Part shown: one piece after another, positions 1 through 8,754 of the stretch
How the letters are laid out: every line of letters begins with the position of its first letter
How positions within the stretch are numbered: position 1 is the first letter of the stretch
Assembly (NCBI RefSeq): GCF_034259325.1
Contig: NZ_JAXIVS010000024.1
Location: forward strand, 1 to 64,000
Direction: 5' to 3'
Length of the DNA: 64,000 nucleotides
Source: Hyalangium ruber
GTDB taxonomy: Bacteria; Myxococcota; Myxococcia; Myxococcales; Myxococcaceae
The notes under the pieces: generated by a model
Databases searched by the model: none
What the model saw: the letters and a program-made list of their open reading frames with translations, nothing else
Told to the model about the DNA's origin: nothing
Made by a program: the position numbers and the translations under genes

Positions 1-1
1 G

Positions 2-410
2 TTTGCCGGAGCTCGGCTGCTGTTGTGCGTACGGCAGACTCACCTCAAGGACGACGGCTCCCAGAGCATCGAGTGGCGCTACTTCGTCACCTCCCTGTCC
101 ACCGTGGAGTGGGGCTTTGCCCACCTGCTGCGCCTGGTGCGCCTGCACTGGGCCATCGAGAACCGACACCATTGGACTCTGGACATGGTGCTCGAGGAAG
201 ACGACCGCCAGCCCTGCCTGCACTCGCGCTCCGCCCTGGAAGTGACTGCTTGGCTGCGGGTGCTGGCCTACAACCTGCTGTCGGCCTGGCGCGCGCGGCT
301 GCCTCTCAAGGACCGGCTGCCGGTCGGTGGCCTGGGCACGCGCCTGCGAGATACTGCGCGACGCGCTCGTCCACGGTCGGGCGGAGGTGCTCCTGCCCAC
401 ACTCGCCTGA
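2..410 (+). pseudogene. ISAs1-family transposase, 3' remnant with frameshift
   Basis: This is the C-terminal part of a DDE transposase of the ISAs1 (H-repeat) type. The frame is open from the first bases and carries ENRHHWTLDMVLEEDDRQ, the conserved block around the catalytic Glu of this family, preceded by a YFVTSL segment. Near 340-350 the frame breaks. The expected C-terminal end (LRDALVHGRAEVLLPTLA, then TGA at 408-410) is found only in the next frame. The gene is therefore cut off by the window edge and also frameshifted, unless programmed frameshifting occurs, which is not usual for ISAs1. I could not identify a terminal inverted repeat downstream. It fits the broken genes that follow it. 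Confidence 0.75.
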
Positions 411-567
411 AGGGCTCGCCGGCCCCTCCGCCTTCCCTCAACGCGCAGTCACTGCACGGTCGCCCGGCCGAACGGCACCTCATTGCCCGCGCGCGACCGC
501 TCTTATCAAGCTCTGCTCATCCCATCGCAAACAGCCGACTTTGGATCAGGCCTGGGCAGCCCGCCGG

Positions 568-822
568 GTGGCGCTCTTCACGCACGTAGAGATCGCGCTG
601 CTGCGCCGCGAGGCGGCGACCAAGGCCATCCACAAAGTCGAGGACATCGAGGTGTGGCGGTTCAACCCCGCGTTCCTCGATGCGCTCGAGGCGAAGGTAG
701 GCCGCGCCACCAAGCTGGAGCTGACGCGCACCGACGGTCAGCTCTACGTCACCCTCGACGGAGAGACGATCGAAGCGGCGCTTGCACGAGAGAGCCTCGT
801 GGAGGATGCGGTGGGGAGCTAA
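568..822 (+). pseudogene. truncated C-terminal coding fragment, unknown protein
   Basis: From about 568 the frame has strong GC3 bias and a protein-like composition, including EDIEVWRFNPAFLDALEAKV and a beta-like segment QLYVTLDGETIEAAL, and it ends at TGA 820-822. There is no ribosome-binding site before the GTG at 568, and the sequence just upstream is non-coding debris from the transposon end. I read it as the 3' end of a gene whose front was lost when the transposon inserted or decayed. I do not recognise the family. It could instead be a short functional gene, but nothing supports that. Confidence 0.4.
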
Positions 823-831
823 CCTCAGGCT

Positions 832-1350
832 CTACCGTTTCTTCGCCGGCGAGCCATTCTGAGCCACCGCGGACTTCACGAGCGCCTTGAACGCGCGCGC
901 GTCGACCTTCTCCCCTTCTCGGATGTCGATCGCCCTTCGCGTGTTGCCTTCCAAGCTGGAATTGAAGAGGCGCGATGGGACTGGGAGCCTGGCCCCCCGG
1001 GCGAACGTGAGCTTCACGACCTTCGCGTACGCCTCCCCGGTGCAGACAATCCCGTGGTGCGACCAGACCGGAGTGCTCCACTTCCACTCCTCGGTCATCT
1101 CGGGATCGGCTTCCAGGATCACTCCTAGCATCAAGACCTTTGCGTGCTTGCGAGAGATACCGTCGTCCTCCAGTTGGAACTGCGCCTCCGAGCTGCGTCC
1201 TAGCACTGTCTCCGAGCGATCCAACCTGAGCATTCGTCCGATACCCTCCACGGACCTTGCGCTGAGCACGATGAGGCAAGCGGTCTGCTGCAGAGCGTTG
1301 CTCAGCAGGTCTTGGATGTGAACTACGGGCTCATCATCAGGCGCATTCAT
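832..1350 (-). CDS. chimeric FHA / DUF1801 protein (probably non-functional fusion)
   Basis: This 172-residue frame joins two unrelated pieces. Residues about 20-72 are the first half of a forkhead-associated domain, with the phosphothreonine-binding GRS (VLGRSSEA) and SRKHA motifs, preceded by an N-terminus typical of myxobacterial FHA signalling proteins. The later FHA strands are absent. From about residue 74 the sequence becomes the C-terminal half of a DUF1801 (YdhG-like) protein, with WSHHGIVCTGE and FNSSLEGNTRRAID and a Lys/Arg-rich tail. The junction lies near 1130 in VLMLGVILEAD. Each half is incomplete, so this looks like an illegitimate recombination product that happened to stay in frame. 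It converges with the fragment ending at 822. Confidence 0.65.
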   Translation of the reverse strand: MNAPDDEPVVHIQDLLSNALQQTACLIVLSARSVEGIGRMLRLDRSETVLGRSSEAQFQLEDDGISRKHAKVLMLGVILEADPEMTEEWKWSTPVWSHHGIVCTGEAYAKVVKLTFARGARLPVPSRLFNSSLEGNTRRAIDIREGEKVDARAFKALVKSAVAQNGSPAKKR

Positions 1351-1399
1351 GTTGCCCCACCGTCATCCGGACACAAACCGATACGAGCAGAAGAGGGCT

Positions 1400-4300
1400 C
1401 TACCGTCTCAGCGCTTTCTGTAGTGACGCGGACACCCGTTCGATGCTGGGATGATTGTCGGCGAGACCCATCTGCTTATAGAGCTTAATCGCCAGACGGT
1501 AATTATTTTCGGCGTCGATGCTGCGGTTCATCTGCAGGTAACAATCTCCGCGGTTGCTAAGGTGGTTGGCTTGTCCTTCGTAGCGGCCGAGACGCTCGTC
1601 TAATTCCAGGGCCTGCTGATAGTGGGCAATGGCCTTCTCAAGATCACCCAACTCCTTGTAACAGAGGCCCATGTTCCCGAGCGAGGTCGCTTGGCCACCG
1701 AGCCGGCCGAGGCCCGTGTCGATAGCAAAGGAGCGCTGGTGGTGATCGAGGGCCTTCTCGATCTCGCCGAGCATCCCATAGCAAAGGCCGATGTTCGTCA
1801 ACGCGTTGGCTTGTCCTTCGAGCCGCCCCAGTTGCTCATCCAGTTTCCAGGCTCGCTGGTGGTACTCCAGCGCTTGGGCGGGCTTTTCGAGGGAGCGATA
1901 GTAGAGGCCCAGGTTTCCGAGCGCGTTCGCCTGTCGGTCGAGCCGCCCCAGACGTTCCTCAAGGGCCAGGGCGCGAAGGCTGTGATCAATGGCTTTGGGG
2001 AGATCTCCCAGTCTGCGGTAGCAGAGGCCCAGGTTTCCAAGCGCGTTGGCCTGGTACTCGATGTTGCCGAGCCGCTCACTGATGGTCAGTGAGTACTGAC
2101 TGAAATGAAGGGCCTTCGACAGGTCACCGAGCCGACGATAGCAGTAGCCGAGGTCTCCTTGCGCCTCCGCAAGGCTGGCGCTCTCCGGAGGAAGGAGCTT
2201 CAAAAGGCGTGTATAGTAGTCGATTATCTCGCCGTACTTGCCGCGCCTCATGAGATGCTCGCGCACGGCGGCGAGCACCTCTCGCGCACCTTCTCCATCC
2301 GTGACGAGCAGCCTGTCCAATGCCCAAAGCACCTCTGGCAGCTGACTCTCAAGGGCCTGCCAGTCCGACGGATCCTTGTGTGCTTCCAGATGAGTTCGGA
2401 CGAACGAGAGGTGAGTCGCAGAGACCTCAGGTGCTTCCGGTTTGTTGATCATGAAGAGGCGCACCAAGTCGTGCATGCCCCACCGGCGCGGTGCATCGAA
2501 AGAGAAGTCGATCAACGAGCGTTGAGCCAACTCCGCCAGGGCATTGGCGACGACCTGCTCGGGAAGCGCCGCTACGGCTGCGACGACAGGCTCGCACGTA
2601 GCCTTGGCGCATGCGGACATCGCGTGCAGGACGCGCCACTGATCCTGACTCAAGCCTTCGCATGAGGCCAGGAGCGTTGCGGCGATGCCTCGATCATCGC
2701 CCTTGGCCACTGAATCGAGCGTATACAAAGGCTTGGAGTGCAAGCTGGCGAGGACGCGATTCGGTGTAGCCCCAGGACGTAGGAGCAGCCGGGCGAGCAA
2801 CCGGAGCGCCAGCGGCAGGTTCCCCACAAACTGAGCGAGCGCATCAAGCTCAGCATCTGGGGTCGTGTTCAGCGCTGCGGCGACCTTGCGCAGGTAGGTG
2901 CGGCAGGTCTTGTTGTCCCAAAGCCCTAGGGTCAACGCCTGGGCGGGCTTGCCCAGGTCTTCATGGAGGATAGCCGCGCGTGTCGTGATGAGCGTACGGC
3001 AGCGTCCTCCAGGCACGGGGATCTCTCCGAGATTCATATTCACGTGCTGGGGATCGACGTTGTCGATGATCAGGAGCACTGGCTTCTCATGAAGCGTTTG
3101 GGCTAGGTAGCGGTTGGCCTCGCTGACGGTTCGAAGGTGTGCTTCGGCCTTCCATCCAAAGCGCATGGCGACCCGACTGAGTTCGCTCGTCAGGGCACTG
3201 GCGTCAAGCCACGCGGCCTCCGCGAATAGCGCGCGAGCCTCGGTAGCGACGAATTGATGGACGAGAGACGTCTTTCCGATGCCGCCAGGACCTGCCACAA
3301 CGATGCAGGGAGTAGCATCATCTGTGAGCGCTTCACGCAGGGCAGCGAACTCGTCGACTCTTCCTAGGAAGTGCCGGACCTCGAGCGCGGGGACTCCCCC
3401 TGGTCCCTCAAAGAGGGGGGAGGGAGATGCGCTGGAGGCTCTGTCCTGCTCCTGAGGGGGACTCTTGGGCTTGGTTTCCTTGCGGAGAGAGGGCACCGTG
3501 AAGCCCAGTGAGTGCTCAGCGTAGTTCCGTCCCTCGGGCACAAGATCGATGTCGGCATGGAACCGCTTCTTCGTGGCCGACCAAGCCCTCGGCCAGACGC
3601 GGAGGTGGAGATGCCCCTGGTGATCAGCGACGACAGAGGCAATATTGTAGCCATGGCCTTGAGGGACTCCTGTTGGCTGAGACTCGCCGTGGACCGCGCC
3701 TGCGGCGATGGTCACCAGCCCTGGACCCCAGCCCGCACGAGTATCCTCTGATTTCTGATCGTGAACGTGACCCGAAAGATGAATCTGCGCGTGGTTACGC
3801 ACCCAGTTGTGTGACTCGCGCTCGTCGGCGAGCCATCTCCCTTGGAAGGGGTGATGGCTGAGGACCAGGAGAAGCTCTCCAGCTTCCTTGGGGGGATGCG
3901 TGAGCGCCTGGGCCAGCATCTGCATGCCGAGTCGGAGCTGGCCCTGATCTTGATCATCCGCACAGAGCAGAGCGGTGTTGAGCCCGACGAGCCGAATCGG
4001 GAGCACCTCTCGTGCTCTGAACCGGTATTGCCAGAAGAGCCGCTTGCCAGAAGGTTCGAGCGGTGCCAGGCAGGCAGGGGCGAAGCCTGCCGAGAAGTCC
4101 AGGTAGTTGGCGAGGCGACGAGCGAGAAGCGCTCGATCATTGGGGTCGGCCAGCGCTTCATCAAGAGGCTCCAGGCCGACGCGCAAGGCCTTGACGAGCC
4201 GGCGGATAGACCGATCGCGGTCCGCTGTGCGCTGGACGTCATGGTTTCCTGGGACGAGGAAGACGCGCGTGGTATCGAGTCCGACAGCAGTGCTGGCAGA

Positions 4301-4549
4301 GCTCAGCCATTGTCCTGCGAGTGCGTACTCACGGCTTTCGGTTTCATGATCATGGACGAGGACATTTCCGCTGAACGCAATGTCGCCGGTCACCATGATC
4401 GCATCTGGTGGGGGGACGCCGAGCCCGCTCAGCCCGCGAAGGTCCTCCAGTAAGCCTTGAACCACGAGCTTTTGATCCCACCGGGTGCCTGCATCACCAT
4501 GGCCCACGTGCAAGTCCGAGAGATGAACCCAGGTGAAGAGGTGGTCCAC
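1400..4549 (-). CDS. NLR-like STAND protein: metallophosphoesterase - NB-ARC - TPR
   Basis: A 1049-residue protein in three parts. Residues 1-350 are a calcineurin-like phosphoesterase with all metal motifs: SDLHVGH (D12, H14), VTGD (D56), GNHD (102-104), SHHP (H232) and GHVH (261-263). Residues 385-720 are an NB-ARC-type NTPase: Walker A GPGGIGKTS (K426), Walker B LLIIDNVD (D496), an arginine at LITTR (524), GNLPLAL, and an MHD motif (692-694). Residues 790-1025 are six TPRs of exactly 40 residues, the likely sensor. The GTG at 4549 is preferred over an ATG at 4627 because GGAGGT lies seven bases before it and the phosphoesterase fold begins at once. STAND proteins with effector, NTPase and repeats often act in phage defence by cell suicide. 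The phosphoesterase is the presumed effector, and its substrate is unknown. It sits among transposon debris and broken genes. Confidence 0.85.
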   Translation of the reverse strand: MDHLFTWVHLSDLHVGHGDAGTRWDQKLVVQGLLEDLRGLSGLGVPPPDAIMVTGDIAFSGNVLVHDHETESREYALAGQWLSSASTAVGLDTTRVFLVPGNHDVQRTADRDRSIRRLVKALRVGLEPLDEALADPNDRALLARRLANYLDFSAGFAPACLAPLEPSGKRLFWQYRFRAREVLPIRLVGLNTALLCADDQDQGQLRLGMQMLAQALTHPPKEAGELLLVLSHHPFQGRWLADERESHNWVRNHAQIHLSGHVHDQKSEDTRAGWGPGLVTIAAGAVHGESQPTGVPQGHGYNIASVVADHQGHLHLRVWPRAWSATKKRFHADIDLVPEGRNYAEHSLGFTVPSLRKETKPKSPPQEQDRASSASPSPLFEGPGGVPALEVRHFLGRVDEFAALREALTDDATPCIVVAGPGGIGKTSLVHQFVATEARALFAEAAWLDASALTSELSRVAMRFGWKAEAHLRTVSEANRYLAQTLHEKPVLLIIDNVDPQHVNMNLGEIPVPGGRCRTLITTRAAILHEDLGKPAQALTLGLWDNKTCRTYLRKVAAALNTTPDAELDALAQFVGNLPLALRLLARLLLRPGATPNRVLASLHSKPLYTLDSVAKGDDRGIAATLLASCEGLSQDQWRVLHAMSACAKATCEPVVAAVAALPEQVVANALAELAQRSLIDFSFDAPRRWGMHDLVRLFMINKPEAPEVSATHLSFVRTHLEAHKDPSDWQALESQLPEVLWALDRLLVTDGEGAREVLAAVREHLMRRGKYGEIIDYYTRLLKLLPPESASLAEAQGDLGYCYRRLGDLSKALHFSQYSLTISERLGNIEYQANALGNLGLCYRRLGDLPKAIDHSLRALALEERLGRLDRQANALGNLGLYYRSLEKPAQALEYHQRAWKLDEQLGRLEGQANALTNIGLCYGMLGEIEKALDHHQRSFAIDTGLGRLGGQATSLGNMGLCYKELGDLEKAIAHYQQALELDERLGRYEGQANHLSNRGDCYLQMNRSIDAENNYRLAIKLYKQMGLADNHPSIERVSASLQKALRR

Positions 4550-4636
4550 GGCATGTACCTCCAGAAGCTCGGTCGGCGGGGAGTCGTTCCGCGCCTCTAC
4601 CCCATCGCCTAGCCCAGTCAGGAACATAGAACGACG

Positions 4637-4858
4637 TTACTCTGAAGATCTCAAGATGAGCGCGCCCGCGAGGATCCACATCTGGATGCGCTCAAGCTGG
4701 TCCGCTCGTAGCGTGCGCGTGCCGCCCAGCGGATCCAGCGACATGCGGGAACCGATGATGCGGCCGTCTCCGGCGAGCTTGAGCCACAGAGCGTAGGGAG
4801 GATAAGTGCCACGTAGCTGAGTTCGAAGAAGCCCTGCAGGTACTGGAGCGGGAGCATC
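4637..4858 (-). pseudogene. 3' fragment of a lipoprotein/cytochrome-like gene
   Basis: On the minus strand a 73-codon open stretch ends in TAA at 4637-4639. It reads YPPYALWLKLAGDGRIIGSR, then a run MSLDPLGGTRTLRADQLERI, then QMWILAGA. The ending resembles the C-terminus of myxobacterial surface or cytochrome-c-like proteins that close with 'SRMP-GG..L...QIE.IR.WI..GA'. In-frame stops lie just upstream, there is no start codon or ribosome-binding site, and the rest of the gene is missing. Family assignment is by pattern memory only. Confidence 0.4.
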
Positions 4859-4927
4859 TCAGTGCTACCGGCCGCCTCACCAGCACGAGCAGACACTAGG
4901 TGAAACCGCACGCGGCCATGGTGGCGG

Positions 4928-5233
4928 TCATCCACGCCATGAAGCGCAGGAAGCGGCTGTGGAGCGGTGGCGGGCTGGAGCCGGGCCCACGCGCCCGAGG
5001 ATCGACAGCAGCAACAGTCTAGACACCGAGGTGCCGGCTCCCGAAACGTTGCAGCAGCAGCAGCCGTCTTTGTCCGGAGCGGAGGTGTCGTCCACGCACA
5101 CTCCGGCCTCACACACCTGGCCGCTGCCGCACTCCGGAGTCGCGCTGCAGAACGTGTTGGGGTGGTTCGGCCGTCGCCGTCCGTGTCCTCGGCAGGACGC
5201 TGCTCTTTGCCGTCTACGCTTGGCGCCAAGCAA
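4928..5233 (-). pseudogene. C-terminal remnant of a cell-surface protein with MYXO-CTERM-like tail
   Basis: The minus-strand frame reads CSATPECGSGQVCEAGVCVD, a disulphide-rich segment common in myxobacterial exported proteins. A Cys cluster (GCCCC), a short hydrophobic stretch (LLLLSILG) and a basic end follow, in the order of the MYXO-CTERM sorting signal. The natural upstream continuation (EDTDGDG) lies in a different frame, so there is a frameshift at about 5170, and nothing recognisable continues upstream of 5240. It is a decayed gene end lying next to other gene ends. Confidence 0.45.
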
Positions 5234-5262
5234 GGGAGCTTGCCCTCGGTTAAGCTCTATGC

Positions 5263-5276
5263 TAAGCCTAGGCTTA
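5263..5276. promoter_or_regulatory. 14-bp perfect palindrome, likely operator of the two-gene cassette
   Basis: TAAGCCTAGGCTTA is a perfect palindrome placed directly before the ribosome-binding site (AAGGAG, 5282-5287) of the gene starting at 5294. A TATGCT -10-like hexamer lies at 5258-5263, so a bound repressor would overlap the promoter. The second gene encodes a Cro/C1-type HTH protein, which makes autoregulation the simplest reading. This is inference from position and symmetry. Confidence 0.45.
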
Positions 5277-5293
5277 TAACCAAGGAGCTAACG

Positions 5294-5659
5294 ATGAATC
5301 CCTATTGGCAGAGCTGGATCAGCGCGAACTGGAGTGCGCTGTCCGCCGGACAGAAGCTCCGAGTTCCTAGCTGGCTGCCGCACCCCAGCCGATCGGGGCT
5401 TGAGCGGCCACCACTCGCCGAGCCCGTCGGACAGGCCGAGGACTGGGTTGTCTCGTACATGGACGGGAGTCGCATCCACGTACACGAATACAGCAATGGC
5501 TCCATGATCGTGCATCGGGATGAGACTGATCCTAAGAGGGGGCCTATGGAAGCGATGTGGCACTGGTTGACAGAGTCCACCTCAGGCAAAACAACCCTCG
5601 CCGTCGCTGGTATCATCGTCGCTGCGAAGGCCGTCAGTGCCTTGAGCGACGAGGATTGA
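5294..5659 (+). CDS. small hypothetical protein with C-terminal membrane helix
   Basis: A 121-residue protein of unknown family. The start at ATG 5294 is supported by AAGGAG six bases upstream. The N-terminal two thirds is soluble, with several Trp residues and a beta-like segment (WVVSYMDGSRIHVHEYSNGS). The C-terminus has one hydrophobic helix (TTLAVAGIIVAAKAVSAL) ending in an acidic SDED tail, which suggests a tail-anchored membrane protein. Its TGA is immediately followed by the GTG of the next gene, so the two are co-translated. Base composition is lower in G+C than the core genes around it, consistent with acquisition. No function can be assigned. Confidence 0.65.
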   Translation: MNPYWQSWISANWSALSAGQKLRVPSWLPHPSRSGLERPPLAEPVGQAEDWVVSYMDGSRIHVHEYSNGSMIVHRDETDPKRGPMEAMWHWLTESTSGKTTLAVAGIIVAAKAVSALSDED

Positions 5660-5974
5660 GTGACCAAAGAAGAAATCAAGAAGGTCCGTGATGGCCTCGG
5701 TCTCACCCAAGAGCAGTTCGCTCAACTCTTGGGTGTTCATACGCTCACGGTTTCAAAGTGGGAACGGGGACTTCTATCGCCTTCTCCCTATCAGGGGTCG
5801 CTGATCAGCTCTTTCGCCAAGGCTAGGGAGCGCTCGGCAAGTACGGGTGGAGCTACGGTCGCGAAGGTACTGATGGGAGCCGGGGTCGCCGCAGCCTTGT
5901 TCTTTCTGCTGAAACACGCCTTTGACGAAGAAGAGGCGCAGCCATCTGCAAAAGGCAGGGGTCATCAGCGCTGA
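5660..5974 (+). CDS. XRE-family HTH protein with C-terminal membrane helix
   Basis: A 104-residue protein starting at GTG directly after the previous stop codon, with GAGGA just upstream. Residues 3-50 form a Cro/C1-type helix-turn-helix (LGLTQEQFAQLLGVHTLTVS, then KWERG). A hydrophobic helix (KVLMGAGVAAALFFLLKHAF) and an acidic/basic tail follow. An HTH domain plus a membrane helix in such a short protein is unusual and parallels the tail anchor of the upstream partner. The pair could be a toxin-antitoxin-like or membrane-tethered regulatory module. The palindrome at 5263-5276 is its obvious candidate target. Confidence 0.75.
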   Translation: MTKEEIKKVRDGLGLTQEQFAQLLGVHTLTVSKWERGLLSPSPYQGSLISSFAKARERSASTGGATVAKVLMGAGVAAALFFLLKHAFDEEEAQPSAKGRGHQR

Positions 5975-6245
5975 AGAGGATGTTCAGAATCTTTGCTGAT
6001 GCAGCCGCTTGGTGCCCACTCTCATCTGCTAGACCCTCGTGCGCTTGGCACGCTTACGGTACGACTTCCTTGAGCGCCCCCCTTGCGCTGACCCGGGAGA
6101 CGCGCTCGCCGTCCTGAGACGGCGTGGATCCTCTCTTCTGGCGCAGCTGGAAGACGTGAACAAGGCCACCTTGCGACTCAAGGGGGCTACCACCCAGCAG
6201 CTACCCGTCAGCGGCCCTCCTCTGAGCCGCTCCCGCGCTTCGGGC

Positions 6246-6973
6246 TCAGAAGAACCAGCGCCGCTTGTCGACCCTGTGGACGAACAAGGAGCGAGGGATC
6301 AGCATCAGGATGACGACGATCCCCACGAGCAACCCTGAGGCGCGGACCCAGCCCGAGCCCCACCGCATGAGCAGGAGGGGCAAGGCAAGGGCCCCCAACA
6401 GGACGGCCCAGCGCACCGCCAGGTGGGGAATGAGCCCCACCAACCCCAGGCCGCGAGACGCTCGGTCGAGGATGTAGCGCGGCCAGGAGGCTTCGACCTT
6501 CTTTCCATTCCTCCCATAGAGCTGGGAGATCACCTGGGCCCGTCGGTCCTCCTCCTCCTGTCGATGCGCCTCCCGCCTCTGCTGCTCTTGTTCGAGGGCG
6601 TGCTGCGCCTCTCTCTCCTGGGCCTCCTGCTGCTGCCAGTGCCTCTCGTTGAACGCACGCTGCTCGGGCGTCGTGAGATCGGCGCCACACACCGTGCAGC
6701 TCTGGGAATAGAGACCGTTCTCGCTCTCGCACGAAGCGCAGCGCGGGAAGCGCCGCCCCACGGAGGGCTTCTCCGCGAGCGCCAGCGGGGTCTCCCCATG
6801 CCGCTTGAAGCGCTCGACGTGCGCCTCGGGGACGAGCGTCGCATCGACCCCCTCTGCCCGGTCCGCCATGTCCTCGAAGCGGCCGCGGCTCTGCAGTTGG
6901 GGCTGCTCTCCCACCCCTTCGTTCTCACCGCGCGAGCGCTCCAGGTGCAGGAAGCGCGAGAACCGGGATGCCA

Positions 6974-6974
<1 letters not shown>
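6246..6974 (-). CDS. zinc-ribbon, coiled-coil membrane protein
   Basis: A 242-residue protein of no named family. After a basic N-terminus it has a zinc ribbon with paired Cys motifs (CASCE...CTVCGADL, about residues 77-98). A Gln/Glu/Arg-rich coiled coil of about 50 residues follows, then two hydrophobic helices near the C-terminus (WAVLLGALALPLLLM and ASGLLVGIVVILMLI). The ATG at 6974 overlaps the TGA of the upstream AAA ATPase gene by one base, so the two are translationally coupled. A longer reading from 7058 lies inside the ATPase gene and is not needed. The coupling suggests it anchors or adapts the ATPase at the membrane. Confidence 0.7.
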
Positions 6975-8563
<1,589 letters not shown>

Positions 8564-8754
8564 ACCCGCACTTATAGCAGGCCCCCGGACGCTCCGTCGC
8601 TCCACGGGGGACAGACCCGCAGTGCATGAGCCCCCACTCGAAGAAACCTTTACAGACGGCGGAGACCGCGCTCCTCCTGGGCGTGGACCTCAACGCCGAG
8701 CAGGAGGCGCGGTTCAGCCGGTGAGATTGCATCTACCGCCCGACGGCGGCCGGA

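Noticed and set aside
6043-6060. TTGGCACGCTTACGG resembling a sigma-54 -24 element.
   Set aside because: No GC occurs at the required -12 spacing and no gene starts nearby on that strand.
5975-6245. A plus-strand open frame near 6039-6338.
   Set aside because: Most of its length beyond 6246 overlaps the zinc-ribbon protein gene on the other strand; the unique part has no start signal or known domain.
8626-8724. A 32-codon plus-strand reading frame (MSPHSKKPLQTAETALLLGV...) between the AAA ATPase and the protease genes.
   Set aside because: The composition looks coding and it could be the truncated front of a lost gene, but there is no ribosome-binding site and no recognisable family, so I did not list it.
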